64,000 nt of DNA from Massilia sp. YIM B02769 (GCF_030411995.1 NZ_JASNRC010000004.1:304361-368360); one strand, 5' to 3'. Shown: positions 51,665 to 63,170, numbered from the stretch's first letter. Numbers and translations are program-made. Notes: a model not told the origin generated them from the sequence alone.

Positions 51665-52507
51665 ATGAGCGATATGAAAGACAAGCCGGCCGAATGGCAT
51701 GGCGCCAAGATGGACTTCAAGGAGTCGATGAGCTACGGCGACTACCTGGGCCTGGAGCAGATCCTGTCGGCCCAGCACCCGCTTTCGCCGAACCACAACG
51801 AGATGCTGTTCATCATCCAGCACCAGACCAGCGAACTCTGGGTCAAGCTGATGCTGCACGAAATGCAGGCCGTGCGCGTGCAGCTGCGCGCCGGCGAGCT
51901 CTCTCCCGCCTTCAAGATGCTCGCGCGCGTGGCGCGCATCATGGACCAGCTGGTGCATGCCTGGGACGTGCTGGCGACGATGACGCCGTCGGAATACACG
52001 GCGATCCGGCCCTATCTGGGCGCCTCGTCCGGCTTCCAGTCGCACCAGTACCGCGAACTCGAATTCATCCTCGGGAACAAGAACGCGAACCTGCTGGCGG
52101 TGCACGAAAAGAACCCGCCGGCCCACGCCATCCTCGAGCGCGAGCTGAAGCTGCCTTCGGTCTACGACGAAGCGGTGCTGCTGCTGGCGCGGGGCGGCTT
52201 CGCCATCGCACCGGAGCGCCTGGAGCGCGACTGGACCCTGCCGACCGAGCATGACGATTCGGTGAAGGCGGCCTGGCTGGCGGTCTACCAGGACCCGGCG
52301 CAGCATTGGGCGCTGTACGAGCTGGCCGAGAAGCTGGTCGACCTGGAGACGGCCTTCCGCTTCTGGCGCTTCCGCCATGTAACGACGGTGGAACGCATCA
52401 TCGGCTTCAAGACCGGCACCGGCGGCACGGCCGGCGTGAGCTACCTGCGCAAGATGCTCGACGTGGTGCTGTTCCCGGAACTGTTCGCCCTGCGCACCGC
52501 GCTCTGA
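51665..52507 (+). CDS. kynA: Tryptophan 2,3-dioxygenase
   Basis: This 280-residue heme enzyme opens the tryptophan ring to N-formylkynurenine. Motifs are [37 protein letters not shown] (substrate site), [14 protein letters not shown] and the proximal heme histidine in [24 protein letters not shown] and the C-terminal LRK are conserved. No kynB (formamidase) lies in the window, so the middle step must be supplied elsewhere or by another hydrolase. Confidence 0.97.
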   Translation: MSDMKDKPAEWHGAKMDFKESMSYGDYLGLEQILSAQHPLSPNHNEMLFIIQHQTSELWVKLMLHEMQAVRVQLRAGELSPAFKMLARVARIMDQLVHAWDVLATMTPSEYTAIRPYLGASSGFQSHQYRELEFILGNKNANLLAVHEKNPPAHAILERELKLPSVYDEAVLLLARGGFAIAPERLERDWTLPTEHDDSVKAAWLAVYQDPAQHWALYELAEKLVDLETAFRFWRFRHVTTVERIIGFKTGTGGTAGVSYLRKMLDVVLFPELFALRTAL

Positions 52508-52566
52508 TCCGACGCCGCTTGTCGCAGACGCGTAGAATGGCCTGAACGACAAGCAGCGGAGGCGAC

Positions 52567-53112
52567 ATGGAGTGCGACGTTCTGACCCTGGCGGGCCTGT
52601 GGAATTCGGGTCCGCAGCATTGGCAAACCCGGTGGGAAGCGCGCCACCCGCAACTGCGGCGCGTGGAACACCGCGACTGGAACAATCCGGCCCGCGACGA
52701 ATGGGTGGCCGAACTCGATGCGGCCGTCGGCGCCAGCAGCGGCGCACCGATCCTGGTGGCGCACAGCCTGGGCTGCATCCTGGCGGCGCACTGGGCTCAA
52801 TCCGGCTCGCCGCTGCGCGCGGCCGGCGCGCTGCTGGTGGCGCCGAGCGACGTCGAGGCGGCGTCGTATCCGATAGCCGCCAACGGCTTCGCGCCGGTGC
52901 CGATGGCCAGGCTCCCTTTCCCCAGCATCGTGGTCGCCAGCAGCGACGACCCCTTCGTCACGCGCGAACGGGCGCGCGCCTTTGCCGACGCCTGGGGTGC
53001 GCGCTTCGTGGAGATCGGCGTTGCCGGCCATGTGAACGCCGATAGCGGTTTCGGCGACTGGCCCGAGGGCGAGCGCATCCTGCTCGACTTCTGCGCCGGT
53101 TTACGCAACTGA
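52567..53112 (+). CDS. Alpha/beta hydrolase, RBBP9/YdeN type
   Basis: This 181-residue serine hydrolase has the family opening LTLAGLWNSGPQHWQTRWE, the nucleophile elbow VAHSLGCILAAHWA, an Asp in VASSDDPFVT and a His near VAGHVNADSG. It begins 59 bases after kynA on the same strand. The physiological substrate is unknown. The stop lies within a 12-base tandem repeat. Confidence 0.85.
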   Translation: MECDVLTLAGLWNSGPQHWQTRWEARHPQLRRVEHRDWNNPARDEWVAELDAAVGASSGAPILVAHSLGCILAAHWAQSGSPLRAAGALLVAPSDVEAASYPIAANGFAPVPMARLPFPSIVVASSDDPFVTRERARAFADAWGARFVEIGVAGHVNADSGFGDWPEGERILLDFCAGLRN

Positions 53113-53149
53113 GTACGCAACTGAGTACGCAACTGAGTACGCGACTGAG
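53102..53149. repeat. Four 12-base tandem repeats
   Basis: TACGCAACTGAG occurs three times and a one-base variant once, overlapping the end of the hydrolase gene; the first unit supplies its TGA stop. Confidence 0.85.
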
Positions 53150-53221
53150 CGCCTTTCCCCGCGCTTGAGGCGAGCGCAGCCGCCTGGGTTATGATGGCGG
53201 CTGCACACTACGGGCATTCCC

Positions 53222-54337
53222 ATGGCGCTACCAGCCTCCCCTCTTACGCGTCCGCTGTCGCTCTACCTCGACTGCTGCCGCTTGCTGGCGGCGGTACTGG
53301 TCGTGGCCAGCCACTACGGGCCCTACGGCGTGATCACGCGCTCCGCCGACGACTGGGTGCCGAACCTGGGGCGCGAAGCGGTGATCGTGTTCTTCGTGCT
53401 GTCCGGCTTCGTCATCGCCCATACCACCGAACAAAAGAACCCTTCACTGCGCGCCTACGCCATCGCGCGCTGTACCCGCATCTATTCGGTGGCGCTGCCG
53501 CTGCTGCTGTTCGCCTTTGCCGCCGCCGCCCTCCTGGTCTGGTCCGGACAGGTGCCTCTGCGCCAGCTTTACGAAGTCGCCAAGCCCTGGCTGTATGTGC
53601 CGCTGCATTTGCTGTTCATGGGGGAGCTGTGGACGATTTCCGAGCCGCCGCCCTTGCTGGGGCCGTACTGGTCGCTTGGGTACGAGGTCTGGTATTACGT
53701 GCTGTTCGGGGCTGCCTTCTACCTGCGCGGTGCGCGGCGGGTACTGGCGCTGGGGTCGCTGCTGCTGTTCGTGGGGCCGAAACTGTGGCTGCTGCTGCCG
53801 GTGTGGGCCAGCGGCGTGTGGCTGTATCGCTGGCAGCAATCGCATGCGATCGGGCGGCGTGCGGCGCTCGCCGGGTGGGTGGCGAGCCTGGTGCTGCTGG
53901 CCCTGTTCAAGCTGAGCGGGAGCGACGTATTCCTGCGCATGTTCGCGCGCGCGCACTGGCCGTTTCCGGCGGTGCCGCTCAGGAGTGCGGACCGGGTGCT
54001 GGCGGATTACGTGGTGTGCGTGCTGGTGCTGGCGAATTTCTGGTGTGCGCGCTGGGTGGGGTTTGCCGGGTTGCTGCGGTTCGAGCGTGGGATTCGGGGG
54101 CTGTCGTCGTACACGTTCACGCTGTACCTGGTGCATGCGCTGGTGATGAGTTTGTGGCTGGCGCTGGTCCGGCATGATCGGAACAGCGCGGTCGATATCG
54201 CGGCGTTGACCTTGTTGATCGTGGCGGCGACCTGGGTGGTGGGGCAGTTGACGGAGCAGCGCAAGCATTGGTTCCGGGCGGGGTTCGAGAGGTTGGCGGG
54301 GTGGGTGCGGCCGGCGGGGGTTGAGGCGCGGTTCTAA
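53222..54337 (+). CDS. Acyltransferase family 3 membrane protein
   Basis: This 371-residue integral membrane acyltransferase (OafA/YrhL type) has about ten predicted helices. The N-terminal signature LDCCRLLAAVLVVASHYG carries the histidine typical of the active site. VIVFFVLSGFVIAHTT and a Arg in YAIARCTRIYSV follow. Such enzymes acetylate surface polysaccharides or other cell-surface molecules. No glycosyltransferases flank it, so the acceptor is unknown. The final third is more guanine-rich than the rest. It precedes inverted-repeat element B. Confidence 0.85.
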   Translation: MALPASPLTRPLSLYLDCCRLLAAVLVVASHYGPYGVITRSADDWVPNLGREAVIVFFVLSGFVIAHTTEQKNPSLRAYAIARCTRIYSVALPLLLFAFAAAALLVWSGQVPLRQLYEVAKPWLYVPLHLLFMGELWTISEPPPLLGPYWSLGYEVWYYVLFGAAFYLRGARRVLALGSLLLFVGPKLWLLLPVWASGVWLYRWQQSHAIGRRAALAGWVASLVLLALFKLSGSDVFLRMFARAHWPFPAVPLRSADRVLADYVVCVLVLANFWCARWVGFAGLLRFERGIRGLSSYTFTLYLVHALVMSLWLALVRHDRNSAVDIAALTLLIVAATWVVGQLTEQRKHWFRAGFERLAGWVRPAGVEARF

Positions 54338-54391
54338 GACGGTGTGCAGCGGTACGTGGCGCTGTTGCGTGAGACGGCATGTGTATGCATG

Positions 54392-54502
54392 ATCCGCGTG
54401 GGCACGGGGTGCCCACCGTACGGTCACCGTTATCAGCGAGATCATACGAAACCCGGATACGCAGCGTATCCCGTACGGTGGGCACCCCGTGCCCACGCGG
54501 AT
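54392..54502. repeat. Intergenic inverted-repeat element B (perfect 32-base arms)
   Basis: Left arm 54392-54423 and right arm 54471-54502 are perfect inverted copies. Each arm is itself palindromic: GTGGGCAC-GGG-GTGCCCAC on the left and its complement on the right. The 47-base centre has no frame. Element A (37125-37285) has the same design. Confidence 0.9.
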
Positions 54503-54555
54503 GCAACACACCGATACCGTAACAGGCAACAGCCCCGCTACCGCCGATTCAGCAT

Positions 54556-54581
54556 AAAAAAAGCCGGGCAAGCGCCCGGCT
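54556..54581 (-). terminator. Intrinsic terminator of htpG
   Basis: AGCCGGGC (54562-54569) pairs with GCCCGGCT (54574-54581). Leftward it is followed by a run of seven T (A-run at 54556-54562). Confidence 0.85.
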
Positions 54582-54604
54582 TTCACTTCACACCACCGCG
54601 CGAA

Positions 54605-56518
<1,914 letters not shown>

Positions 56519-56581
56519 CTTATTCCTCTTGGAAATACAGGTTGAACGGATTGCCTCGATATGGGGATGGCAACATCGATT

Positions 56582-57373
56582 TCAAGAGCTGCGTACTGAA
56601 GCCGCCGCAGACCCGCCCGGCGCCGCCAGCATGCGCCGCGCCACCACGTGCACGACCAGCGCGCAGGCCAGGGCCAGGCCGAAGGCGAAACCGAGGCTGC
56701 CCTGGCGCAGCTGCAGCGCCAGCGTCACGCAAAATATGGAAAAGCCGAAGAAGCCGCACACCATGCCGCGCAGCAGCGCCACCGCACTCGCACGGCCACT
56801 GCCGGCATGGGCGAAGCCGACCAGCACCGAGCCCATGACCGGAAACATGGCGAAAAAGCCGGACAGGCGCGCTCCCATGCGGGCCGCACCTGCGGTCACC
56901 AGCAACACCAGGGCCGCGGCGGCCAGCATGCGCCACGGCAGGTCGTTGCGGCGCGCGCCGCCCGCGGCCGGGGCGGCCGACGGGAACAGGCGCAGCGCCA
57001 GCAGCAGGGCGCACCAGACCAGCACGAAGGCCAGACCCAGCGGCAGGCGCAGGGTCTGCAGGACCGCCACCGCCAGGCCCCAGCCCGACAGGGCCAGCAG
57101 CATCGATCCGGCCACCGCCAAGCGGCTCGAAGCCCAGGCATACAGCACGCAGAACACCAGGATCGCAAGCACCGACAGCAGGGTGCCCTCGGCGGAGCTG
57201 GCCGCGAACGGCAGGCCCTGCTCCAGCGCCAGCGTCAACAGGATCGGACCGGCGACGATCGGAAACGCCGACAGCCAGCCGGCCACGGCCGGCCCCCAGC
57301 GCCGGCCTGCCAGTGTGACCAGGTAGATCAGCAGCGGAACCAGGGTCAGCTTGAGTGCCAGCACTGCGGTCAT
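56582..57373 (-). CDS. Hypothetical polytopic membrane protein
   Basis: About 263 residues from the ATG at 57373 (MTAVLALKLTLVPLLIYLV). It is almost wholly hydrophobic with eight or nine predicted helices arranged in two similar halves; GWLSAFPIVAGPILLTLAL and GFFAMFPVMGSVLVGFAHA look like internal repeats, each with an FP(I/V) motif. This inverted or direct repeat layout suggests a transporter-like protein. Family not recognised with confidence. It lies upstream of htpG on the same strand. Confidence 0.65.
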   Translation of the reverse strand: MTAVLALKLTLVPLLIYLVTLAGRRWGPAVAGWLSAFPIVAGPILLTLALEQGLPFAASSAEGTLLSVLAILVFCVLYAWASSRLAVAGSMLLALSGWGLAVAVLQTLRLPLGLAFVLVWCALLLALRLFPSAAPAAGGARRNDLPWRMLAAAALVLLVTAGAARMGARLSGFFAMFPVMGSVLVGFAHAGSGRASAVALLRGMVCGFFGFSIFCVTLALQLRQGSLGFAFGLALACALVVHVVARRMLAAPGGSAAASVRSS

Positions 57374-57614
57374 GGTTCGGTCTTTCCTGGCAAGCCGGGG
57401 GCGGCAATCCGTTATGGTAACACCAAGAAACATCTTATCGAATAGGCAATACACCTCGACCGCATCCTACTCGAGAATCCGCGCTTCTTCGCCCGGACCG
57501 AAAGGCGCGTGGTCAGCTATGGCTATGTATATGCCGACCGGCGCCTGAACGCCGGCACCCGAACGATCGCTGCATTCATGCACATGCGCGACGCGGCGGC
57601 CGCGCACCGGGACC

Positions 57615-58136
57615 TCACGCCGCGCGCTCGCGCATGACGATGCGCCGTGCCTCGCGCCAGCACATCGCGCCCAGCAGCCAGGTCGCCAGCGACCACAGGA
57701 CCAGGCCGATCCAGGTCATGGGACGCACGCCCCGGCGCAGGGCCGACAACCCCTCGCCGTCGTGGTAGACGGTGACGCCGGCCCCTTTCGGGAACAGCCT
57801 GACGACCTCCTGCGCCTGCATCTGGCTGTAATTGGGCGTGGCCTCGACCCGCCAGGAATGCCAGACCCGCCCTCCGGCCTCGTAGTGGTAGCCGACCAGC
57901 GGCTCGTAAGCCTTGCCGCCGCGCGAACCGGTCACGATGCGCACCTGCGCTTGGTCGATCCTGCCGCTGGCCTCCTGCCAGCCGAAGCTGGCGCGCCCTT
58001 GCCAGGCCTCGGTCATGCATTGCGCCACCTTCCAGCCCGTGATGCCTGTCGCGACGAGCCAGGGCAGCAGCACGATGGCCAGCGACAGCCACAGGCGCGG
58101 CCGCCACCAGCCATGCGCAGTCGAAGAAGACGTCAA
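57615..58136 (-). CDS. DUF3592 family membrane protein
   Basis: This 173-residue protein has an N-terminal helix (LWLSLAIVLLPWLVATGITG), a beta-rich central domain (YEPLVGYHYEAGGRVWHSWR, VVRLFPKGAGVTVYHDGEG) and a second helix (WIGLVLWSLATWLLGAMCW). This is the layout of DUF3592, whose function is unknown. It is divergent from ridA. Confidence 0.75.
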   Translation of the reverse strand: MTSSSTAHGWWRPRLWLSLAIVLLPWLVATGITGWKVAQCMTEAWQGRASFGWQEASGRIDQAQVRIVTGSRGGKAYEPLVGYHYEAGGRVWHSWRVEATPNYSQMQAQEVVRLFPKGAGVTVYHDGEGLSALRRGVRPMTWIGLVLWSLATWLLGAMCWREARRIVMRERAA

Positions 58137-58280
58137 GCGACACTCCGTTTCTGGATAAGGAAGGCTCCGATTATGTCATGGAAGCAACATCGAGCACCAT
58201 GCCAGGGGCGAGGGAAAGTGTGTCTTTCATAGCTGGCAAGACGTACAATACCGGTCTCATTCACCGCAACAGGAACACCC

Positions 58281-58742
58281 ATGTCCGTCTACGACAAACT
58301 CACCGAACTGAACATCTCCCTGCAATCGGCCGCCGCGCCCGCCGCCGCCTACGTCATGTTCGTCCAGACCGGCAACCTGGTCTTCATCTCGGGCCACATC
58401 GCCAAGAACGCCGACGGCTCGGTCAATGTCGGCCAGCTGGGCAAGAACAAGACCCTGGAAGAAGGCCAGGCCGCCGCGCGCGCCATCGCCATCGACCTGA
58501 TGGGCACCCTGCAGGATGCCTGCGGCGGCGACCTGACCCGCGTGAAGCGCATCGTCAAGCTGATGAGCCTGGTGAATTCGACCCCGGACTTTACCGACCA
58601 GCACCTGGTCACCAACGGCGCCTCGGAACTGCTGGGCGACGTCTTCGGCGACGCCGGCAAGCACGCCCGCTCGGCCTTCGGCGTGGCGCAGATCCCGCGC
58701 GGCGCCTGCGTCGAGATCGAGATGATCGTCGAACTGGCCTGA
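58281..58742 (+). CDS. RidA/YjgF family protein
   Basis: This 153-residue protein is in the YjgF/YER057c/UK114 superfamily. It includes VQTGNLVFISGHIAK, the strand-helix GQAAARAIAIDLMGTLQDACGGDL, VKRIVKLMSLVNST and ARSAFGVAQIPRGACVEIEMIVEL. The arginine equivalent to the catalytic Arg105 of canonical RidA may be ARSAFG rather than RxxxxV, so it may be one of the RidA-like subgroups (Rid4-7) rather than true RidA. It is 90 bases before the aminotransferase gene, and both may act on amino-acid-derived enamines or imines. Confidence 0.85.
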   Translation: MSVYDKLTELNISLQSAAAPAAAYVMFVQTGNLVFISGHIAKNADGSVNVGQLGKNKTLEEGQAAARAIAIDLMGTLQDACGGDLTRVKRIVKLMSLVNSTPDFTDQHLVTNGASELLGDVFGDAGKHARSAFGVAQIPRGACVEIEMIVELA

Positions 58743-58832
58743 TCGCCCCGAGCTTCACGGCCCCGGCCTATCCGGCCGGGGCTTTCACCGCAGCCGACCC
58801 GGCGCGCGCCTTTTAACGACCGCGAGACCAGC

Positions 58833-60026
58833 ATGAAAATCGAGAATCCGAATCCCATCCAGTGGCAGTTTTCCGAGCGCGCGCAGCAGTTGCAGAGCTC
58901 CTTCATCCGCGAGATCCTGAAGATCACCCAGCGTCCGGAGATCATCTCCTTCGCCGGCGGCCTGCCTTCGCCGGCCACCTTCCCGGTCGAGCGCATGAAA
59001 CAAGCCTACGACCGCGTGCTGACTGAAACCGGCAAGGTGGCCCTGCAGTACGGCCCGACCGACGGCTATGGCCCGCTGAAGGAATGGATCGCGCACTCGC
59101 TGTCGACCGAAGGCACGACGATCCTGCCCGAGCAGATCCTGATGGTCTCGGGTTCGCAGCAGGCCCTCGATTTGATCGGCAAGGTGCTGATCGACGAAGG
59201 CAGCCGCGTGCTGGTGGAAACCCCGAGCTACCTGGGCGCGCTGCAGGCGTTCTCGGTCTACCGCCCGGAATTCGGCTCGGTGACGACCGACGACCACGGC
59301 CTGGTGCCGTCCTCGATCGAAGCGGTTGCCAAGGGTGCGCGCCTGCTGTACTCGCTGCCGAACTTCCAGAACCCGACCGGCCGCTCGCTGTCGATCGAAC
59401 GCCGCCGCGAACTGGTCGAAACCTGCGCCCGCCTCGGCCTGCCGCTGATCGAGGACGACCCTTACGGCGCGCTGTCGTACAAGGGCGAACCGATGCCGAA
59501 GATGGTGGCCATGCACCCGGAAGGCGTGATCTACATGGGTTCCTTCTCGAAGGTGCTGACCCCGGGCATCCGCCTCGGTTATGTCTGCGCCCCGCTACCG
59601 CTGGTGCGCCGCCTCGAACTGGCCAAGCAGGCGGCCGACCTGCACACCGCCCAGCTGACCCAGATGGTGGTCTACGACGTGGTCAAGGACGGCTTCCTCG
59701 ATCAGCACATCCCGACCATCCGCACCCTGTACGGCAACCAGTGCCAGGCCATGCTCGACGCCATGGACCAGCACTTCCCGAAAGAAGTCACGTGGACCAG
59801 GCCGGAAGGCGGCATGTTCATCTGGGTGACGCTGCCGAAACACATCGATGCCATGAAGCTGCTGGACCAGGCGATCGCCGCGCGCGTCGCCTTCGTGCCG
59901 GGCGCGCCCTTCTACGCAACCGAACCGGAAACGAATACGCTGCGCCTGTCGTTCGTGACGGTGCCGCCGGAACGTATCCGCGAAGGCATCGCGATCCTGG
60001 GCCAGTTGATCGCAGCGGCGCTGTAA
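58833..60026 (+). CDS. PLP-dependent aminotransferase (class I/II)
   Basis: This is a 397-residue fold-type I aminotransferase. Motifs include IISFAGGLPSPATFP, LQYGPTDGYGPLKEWI, NFQNPTGRSLSIERR, DDPYGALSY, the PLP lysine in GSFSKVLTPGIRLGY (near residue 240) and an arginine in NTLRLSFVTVP. It belongs with the 2-aminoadipate/LysN and MocR-C-terminal-like aminotransferases. The amino-acid substrate cannot be inferred. Terminator 31 bases after the stop ends the unit with ridA. Confidence 0.88.
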   Translation: MKIENPNPIQWQFSERAQQLQSSFIREILKITQRPEIISFAGGLPSPATFPVERMKQAYDRVLTETGKVALQYGPTDGYGPLKEWIAHSLSTEGTTILPEQILMVSGSQQALDLIGKVLIDEGSRVLVETPSYLGALQAFSVYRPEFGSVTTDDHGLVPSSIEAVAKGARLLYSLPNFQNPTGRSLSIERRRELVETCARLGLPLIEDDPYGALSYKGEPMPKMVAMHPEGVIYMGSFSKVLTPGIRLGYVCAPLPLVRRLELAKQAADLHTAQLTQMVVYDVVKDGFLDQHIPTIRTLYGNQCQAMLDAMDQHFPKEVTWTRPEGGMFIWVTLPKHIDAMKLLDQAIAARVAFVPGAPFYATEPETNTLRLSFVTVPPERIREGIAILGQLIAAAL

Positions 60027-60056
60027 ATACCGGCGCCGGTTGCAAGCGTGCGACGA

Positions 60057-60083
60057 ATGGACGCCAATGGCGTCCATTTTTTT
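60057..60083 (+). terminator. Intrinsic terminator
   Basis: ATGGACGCCA (60057-60066) and TGGCGTCCAT (60068-60077) form a perfect stem, followed by eight T residues. Confidence 0.85.
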
Positions 60084-60229
60084 CGCCGAATCGGCAAAAT
60101 CGAAGGATGAATCACCCGCCGCTACCGGCATACCCCGAGAAAAACTATCCTACTGGCAACAAAAATTACCGTTTACGCTGAGTTCAGCGTAGAATTTGAA
60201 CCAGATCAAATCGGCACCACGCTCGCCCC

Positions 60230-61576
60230 ATGCCTACCCTAGCCCAGGTTTCGGCCGCTGCTCCGCGCCAGGCCGCCGTCCTCGTCGTCGATGACGCTCC
60301 CGCTCACCTGGGGGCGCTGCGTTCCATGATGCTGCAGCAGGGGTACCAGACCTTTGTTGCGAATTCCGGCGAACGGGCCCTCGGCATCGCCCAGCGCGCC
60401 CTGCCCGACCTGATCCTGCTCGACATCAACCTGCCCGGCATGGACGGCATGGAAGTCTGCCGCCGCCTGAAAGCCCATCCGGTCACCTGCAACATCCCGG
60501 TGATCTTCATGAGCGCGCGCACCGAGACCGAGGACATCGTCGCCGCCTTCGACATCGGCGCGGCCGACTACATCCCCAAGCCGCTGCGCTTGGCGGAAGT
60601 CTGCGCCCGCGTGCGCGCCCAACTGCAGTTCCGCCGCACCAGCCTGTCGCAGCAGGAACAGGCCGAGCGCCTGCGCCTGATCGTCAACAGCATCGACGAA
60701 GGCCTGATGATCATCGAGGCCAGCGGCCGCATCCAGTACGCGAATCCCGCCTGCGACCGCTACCTCGGCTACGGCCCCGGCGAACTGGCCGGCTGCGCGC
60801 TCGACGGCCTGCTGGCGCCCTCGGTGGCCCAGGAATACCTCGACATCTTCAGCCGCAGCATTGCTGGCGCGGCCCCGGATTGCCGCGGCGCGCGCGAAGT
60901 GCTGATCCGCCAGCGCGACGGCAACCTGCGCGCCATGGACTTCACGCTGACGCCGATGCTGGCCGACCAGCCGCTGTTCATCGCCCTGCTGCACGACATC
61001 ACCCACCACAAGCAGTCGGAAACCGCGCTGCAGCGCGCGGCCCTGGCCGACCCGCTGACCAAGATCCCGAACCGCCGCCACTTCGACGCCTTTTTGGAAA
61101 AGGAATGGCAGCGCGCGGTGCGCAGCAGCCAGCCGCTGTCGCTGATCGTGCTCGACGTCGACCACTTCAAGGGCTACAACGACAGCCTCGGCCACGCGGC
61201 CGGCGACGCCTGCCTGCAGCAAGTGGCGATGGCGCTGCAGTCGCATGCGCTGCGCGCCACCGACATCGCGGCGCGCTATGGCGGCGAGGAATTCGTGCTG
61301 CTGTTCGGCGAAACCGGCTTCGAGGCCGCGGCGGCATTGGGCGAAACCATCCGCGCCCACATCGAATCGTTGCACATCCCGAACCCGGGTTCGACCACCT
61401 CGGAATGGGTCACCGCCAGCCTGGGCGTGGCCACCATCGTGCCGACCCAGCTCGACGATTTGAAGGGCTTCTTTGTCGCCGCCGACCGCGCCATGTATGC
61501 GGTCAAGGATGCCGGGCGCAATGGGGTGCGCGCGGTGCGTACCGGGAGTGCGCACCTGGAGCCGGCGCTGTCCTGA
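60230..61576 (+). CDS. REC-PAS-GGDEF response regulator (diguanylate cyclase)
   Basis: This 448-residue protein has a receiver domain with phospho-acceptor D65 (LILLDINLPGMDGMEV), then a PAS domain (about 145-265, RLIVNSIDEGLMIIEASGRIQ), then a GGDEF domain (about 275-440) with the intact active site ARYGGEEFVLLF. It should make c-di-GMP under control of an unidentified histidine kinase and a PAS ligand. It ends directly against the convergent FGGY kinase stop (61577) with no bases between. This is the second GGDEF protein in the window. Confidence 0.93.
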   Translation: MPTLAQVSAAAPRQAAVLVVDDAPAHLGALRSMMLQQGYQTFVANSGERALGIAQRALPDLILLDINLPGMDGMEVCRRLKAHPVTCNIPVIFMSARTETEDIVAAFDIGAADYIPKPLRLAEVCARVRAQLQFRRTSLSQQEQAERLRLIVNSIDEGLMIIEASGRIQYANPACDRYLGYGPGELAGCALDGLLAPSVAQEYLDIFSRSIAGAAPDCRGAREVLIRQRDGNLRAMDFTLTPMLADQPLFIALLHDITHHKQSETALQRAALADPLTKIPNRRHFDAFLEKEWQRAVRSSQPLSLIVLDVDHFKGYNDSLGHAAGDACLQQVAMALQSHALRATDIAARYGGEEFVLLFGETGFEAAAALGETIRAHIESLHIPNPGSTTSEWVTASLGVATIVPTQLDDLKGFFVAADRAMYAVKDAGRNGVRAVRTGSAHLEPALS

Positions 61577-63142
61577 TCAGAGCTGGCGCGGGTAGCCGGT
61601 GATCTTCGCGATATCCCGGTACAGCGGCTGCAGTTTCCGGTACATCTTCTCGTACACCTCCTTGTACAGCCGGTCATAGATGAGCCGATTGCTTTCGATC
61701 GGCTCGAACACCCTGCCCACCCGCGTCATGCTCGCCACCGCACTGGCGAAATCCGGATACAGCCCGAGCCCGACGGCGGCATCGATGGCCGCGCCCAGGC
61801 CCGAGGTTTCGTACACGTGCGGGCGCGCGGTCGGCAGGCCGAAGATGTCGGCCGTGAGCTGCATCGCCGCGTCGCTCTGCGAGCCGCCACCGGACACGCG
61901 CAGTTCGGTGATCCGCACGCCACTGCGCCGTTCGATGCGTTCCTTCCCTTCGCGCAGCGCATAAGCCAGCCCCTCGAGGATCGCGCGGTACACGTGGGCG
62001 CGTGTATGCACGTCGCCGAAGCCGATGATCGCGCCTTTCGCCTCGCGCCCCGGCACGCGGATGCCGGGCGTCCAGTAAGGCTGCAGCATCAGGCCCATGG
62101 AACCGGGCGGCACCGACTCGGCCAGCTGGTCGAACAGGGCTTCCGGCGCCACGTCTTCCAGCAGCGCGCGGCTTTGCTCCATGTGGCCGAACTGCTCCTT
62201 GAACCAGTTGACCATCCAGTAGCCGCGAAACACCTGCACCTCGGTGCTGTAGGCGCCGGGGATCGCGGCCGGATACGGCGGCACGAAAGGCGTGACCTCG
62301 ACATAGCGGCGGCTGGTGGTATTCACGGTGGCCGTGGTGCCGTAGCTCAGGCAGCCGACATGCGGCTCGCTGCAGCCGGCGCCCAGCACTTCGCAGGCTT
62401 TATCAGCGGCGGCCGCGAACAGCGGCGTATCCGCCGGAATGCCGGTGGCCTGCGCGGCGGCTGCGTCGATGGCGCCGATCCGTGTGCCGGGCGGCGCCAG
62501 CTCGGGCAGCATGCGCGCCTCGATGGCCAGCGCCTGCCACTTCCAGTCGCGCCTGGATGCCCAGCGGTGGCGCCGGTAATCGAAAGGCAGGTAACCCACC
62601 TGCGAACCGCCCGAATCGATGAAGCGCCCGCACAGGCGCCAGTTCAGGTAGCCCGACAGCAGCAGGAACTTGTCGGTGGCGTTCCAGACTTCCGGCTGGT
62701 GCGCGCGGATCCAGTTGATCTCGGCCTCGCCGCGGAAGAAGTCGATCGTATCGCCGACACGCGCCAGTTTAAAAGCGCCGCGCCAGAACGGGCCGATCGG
62801 CGGGACCTCGTCGGTGCGGCGCTGGTCGAGCCAGGTGATGGCCGGGCGCAGCGGCTGGCCGTCGCGGCCGAGGTTGACCACGGTGCCGCGCTGGGTCGTC
62901 ACCGCCACCGCGCGCACGGCGGCGCGGTCGGCGCCAGGCTGGTTCCACAGTCCCTGGCAGGCGCGGCACACGGCTTGCCAGTAGTCTTCCGGCTCATGCT
63001 CGGCCCAGCCGGGCTGGCGCGAAAAATAGGCTTCCAAAGGCACCTGGCACTTGGCGACGATGTTGCCGCGCAGGTCGAACAAGAGCGCGCGCACGCTCTG
63101 GGTGCCGTTGTCGATGGCGAGGATCAGGGGTTCAGGCTTCAT
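61577..63142 (-). CDS. FGGY-family carbohydrate kinase
   Basis: This 521-residue kinase phosphorylates a polyol or sugar. The phosphate-1 motif is [17 protein letters not shown]. The FGGY signature region and adenosine site include [24 protein letters not shown]. The sugar identity is not clear from sequence. It starts at the last ATG of an ATGAAGC repeat tract, 17 bases after the glpD stop, so it probably forms an operon with glpD and may act on glycerol or a related polyol. Confidence 0.88.
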   Translation of the reverse strand: MKPEPLILAIDNGTQSVRALLFDLRGNIVAKCQVPLEAYFSRQPGWAEHEPEDYWQAVCRACQGLWNQPGADRAAVRAVAVTTQRGTVVNLGRDGQPLRPAITWLDQRRTDEVPPIGPFWRGAFKLARVGDTIDFFRGEAEINWIRAHQPEVWNATDKFLLLSGYLNWRLCGRFIDSGGSQVGYLPFDYRRHRWASRRDWKWQALAIEARMLPELAPPGTRIGAIDAAAAQATGIPADTPLFAAAADKACEVLGAGCSEPHVGCLSYGTTATVNTTSRRYVEVTPFVPPYPAAIPGAYSTEVQVFRGYWMVNWFKEQFGHMEQSRALLEDVAPEALFDQLAESVPPGSMGLMLQPYWTPGIRVPGREAKGAIIGFGDVHTRAHVYRAILEGLAYALREGKERIERRSGVRITELRVSGGGSQSDAAMQLTADIFGLPTARPHVYETSGLGAAIDAAVGLGLYPDFASAVASMTRVGRVFEPIESNRLIYDRLYKEVYEKMYRKLQPLYRDIAKITGYPRQL

Positions 63143-63170
63143 GCTTCATGCTTCATGCTTCATGCTTCAT
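63136..63170. repeat. ATGAAGC heptanucleotide tandem repeat (5 copies)
   Basis: On the minus strand five perfect ATGAAGC units run from 63170 to 63136. The first two contain the end of glpD (stop at 63162-63160) and the last supplies the ATG of the kinase. Confidence 0.9.

Noticed and set aside
53102..53149. 12-base repeats as a CRISPR or attachment site
   Set aside because: Only four perfect-tandem units without spacers; simple slippage at a gene end.
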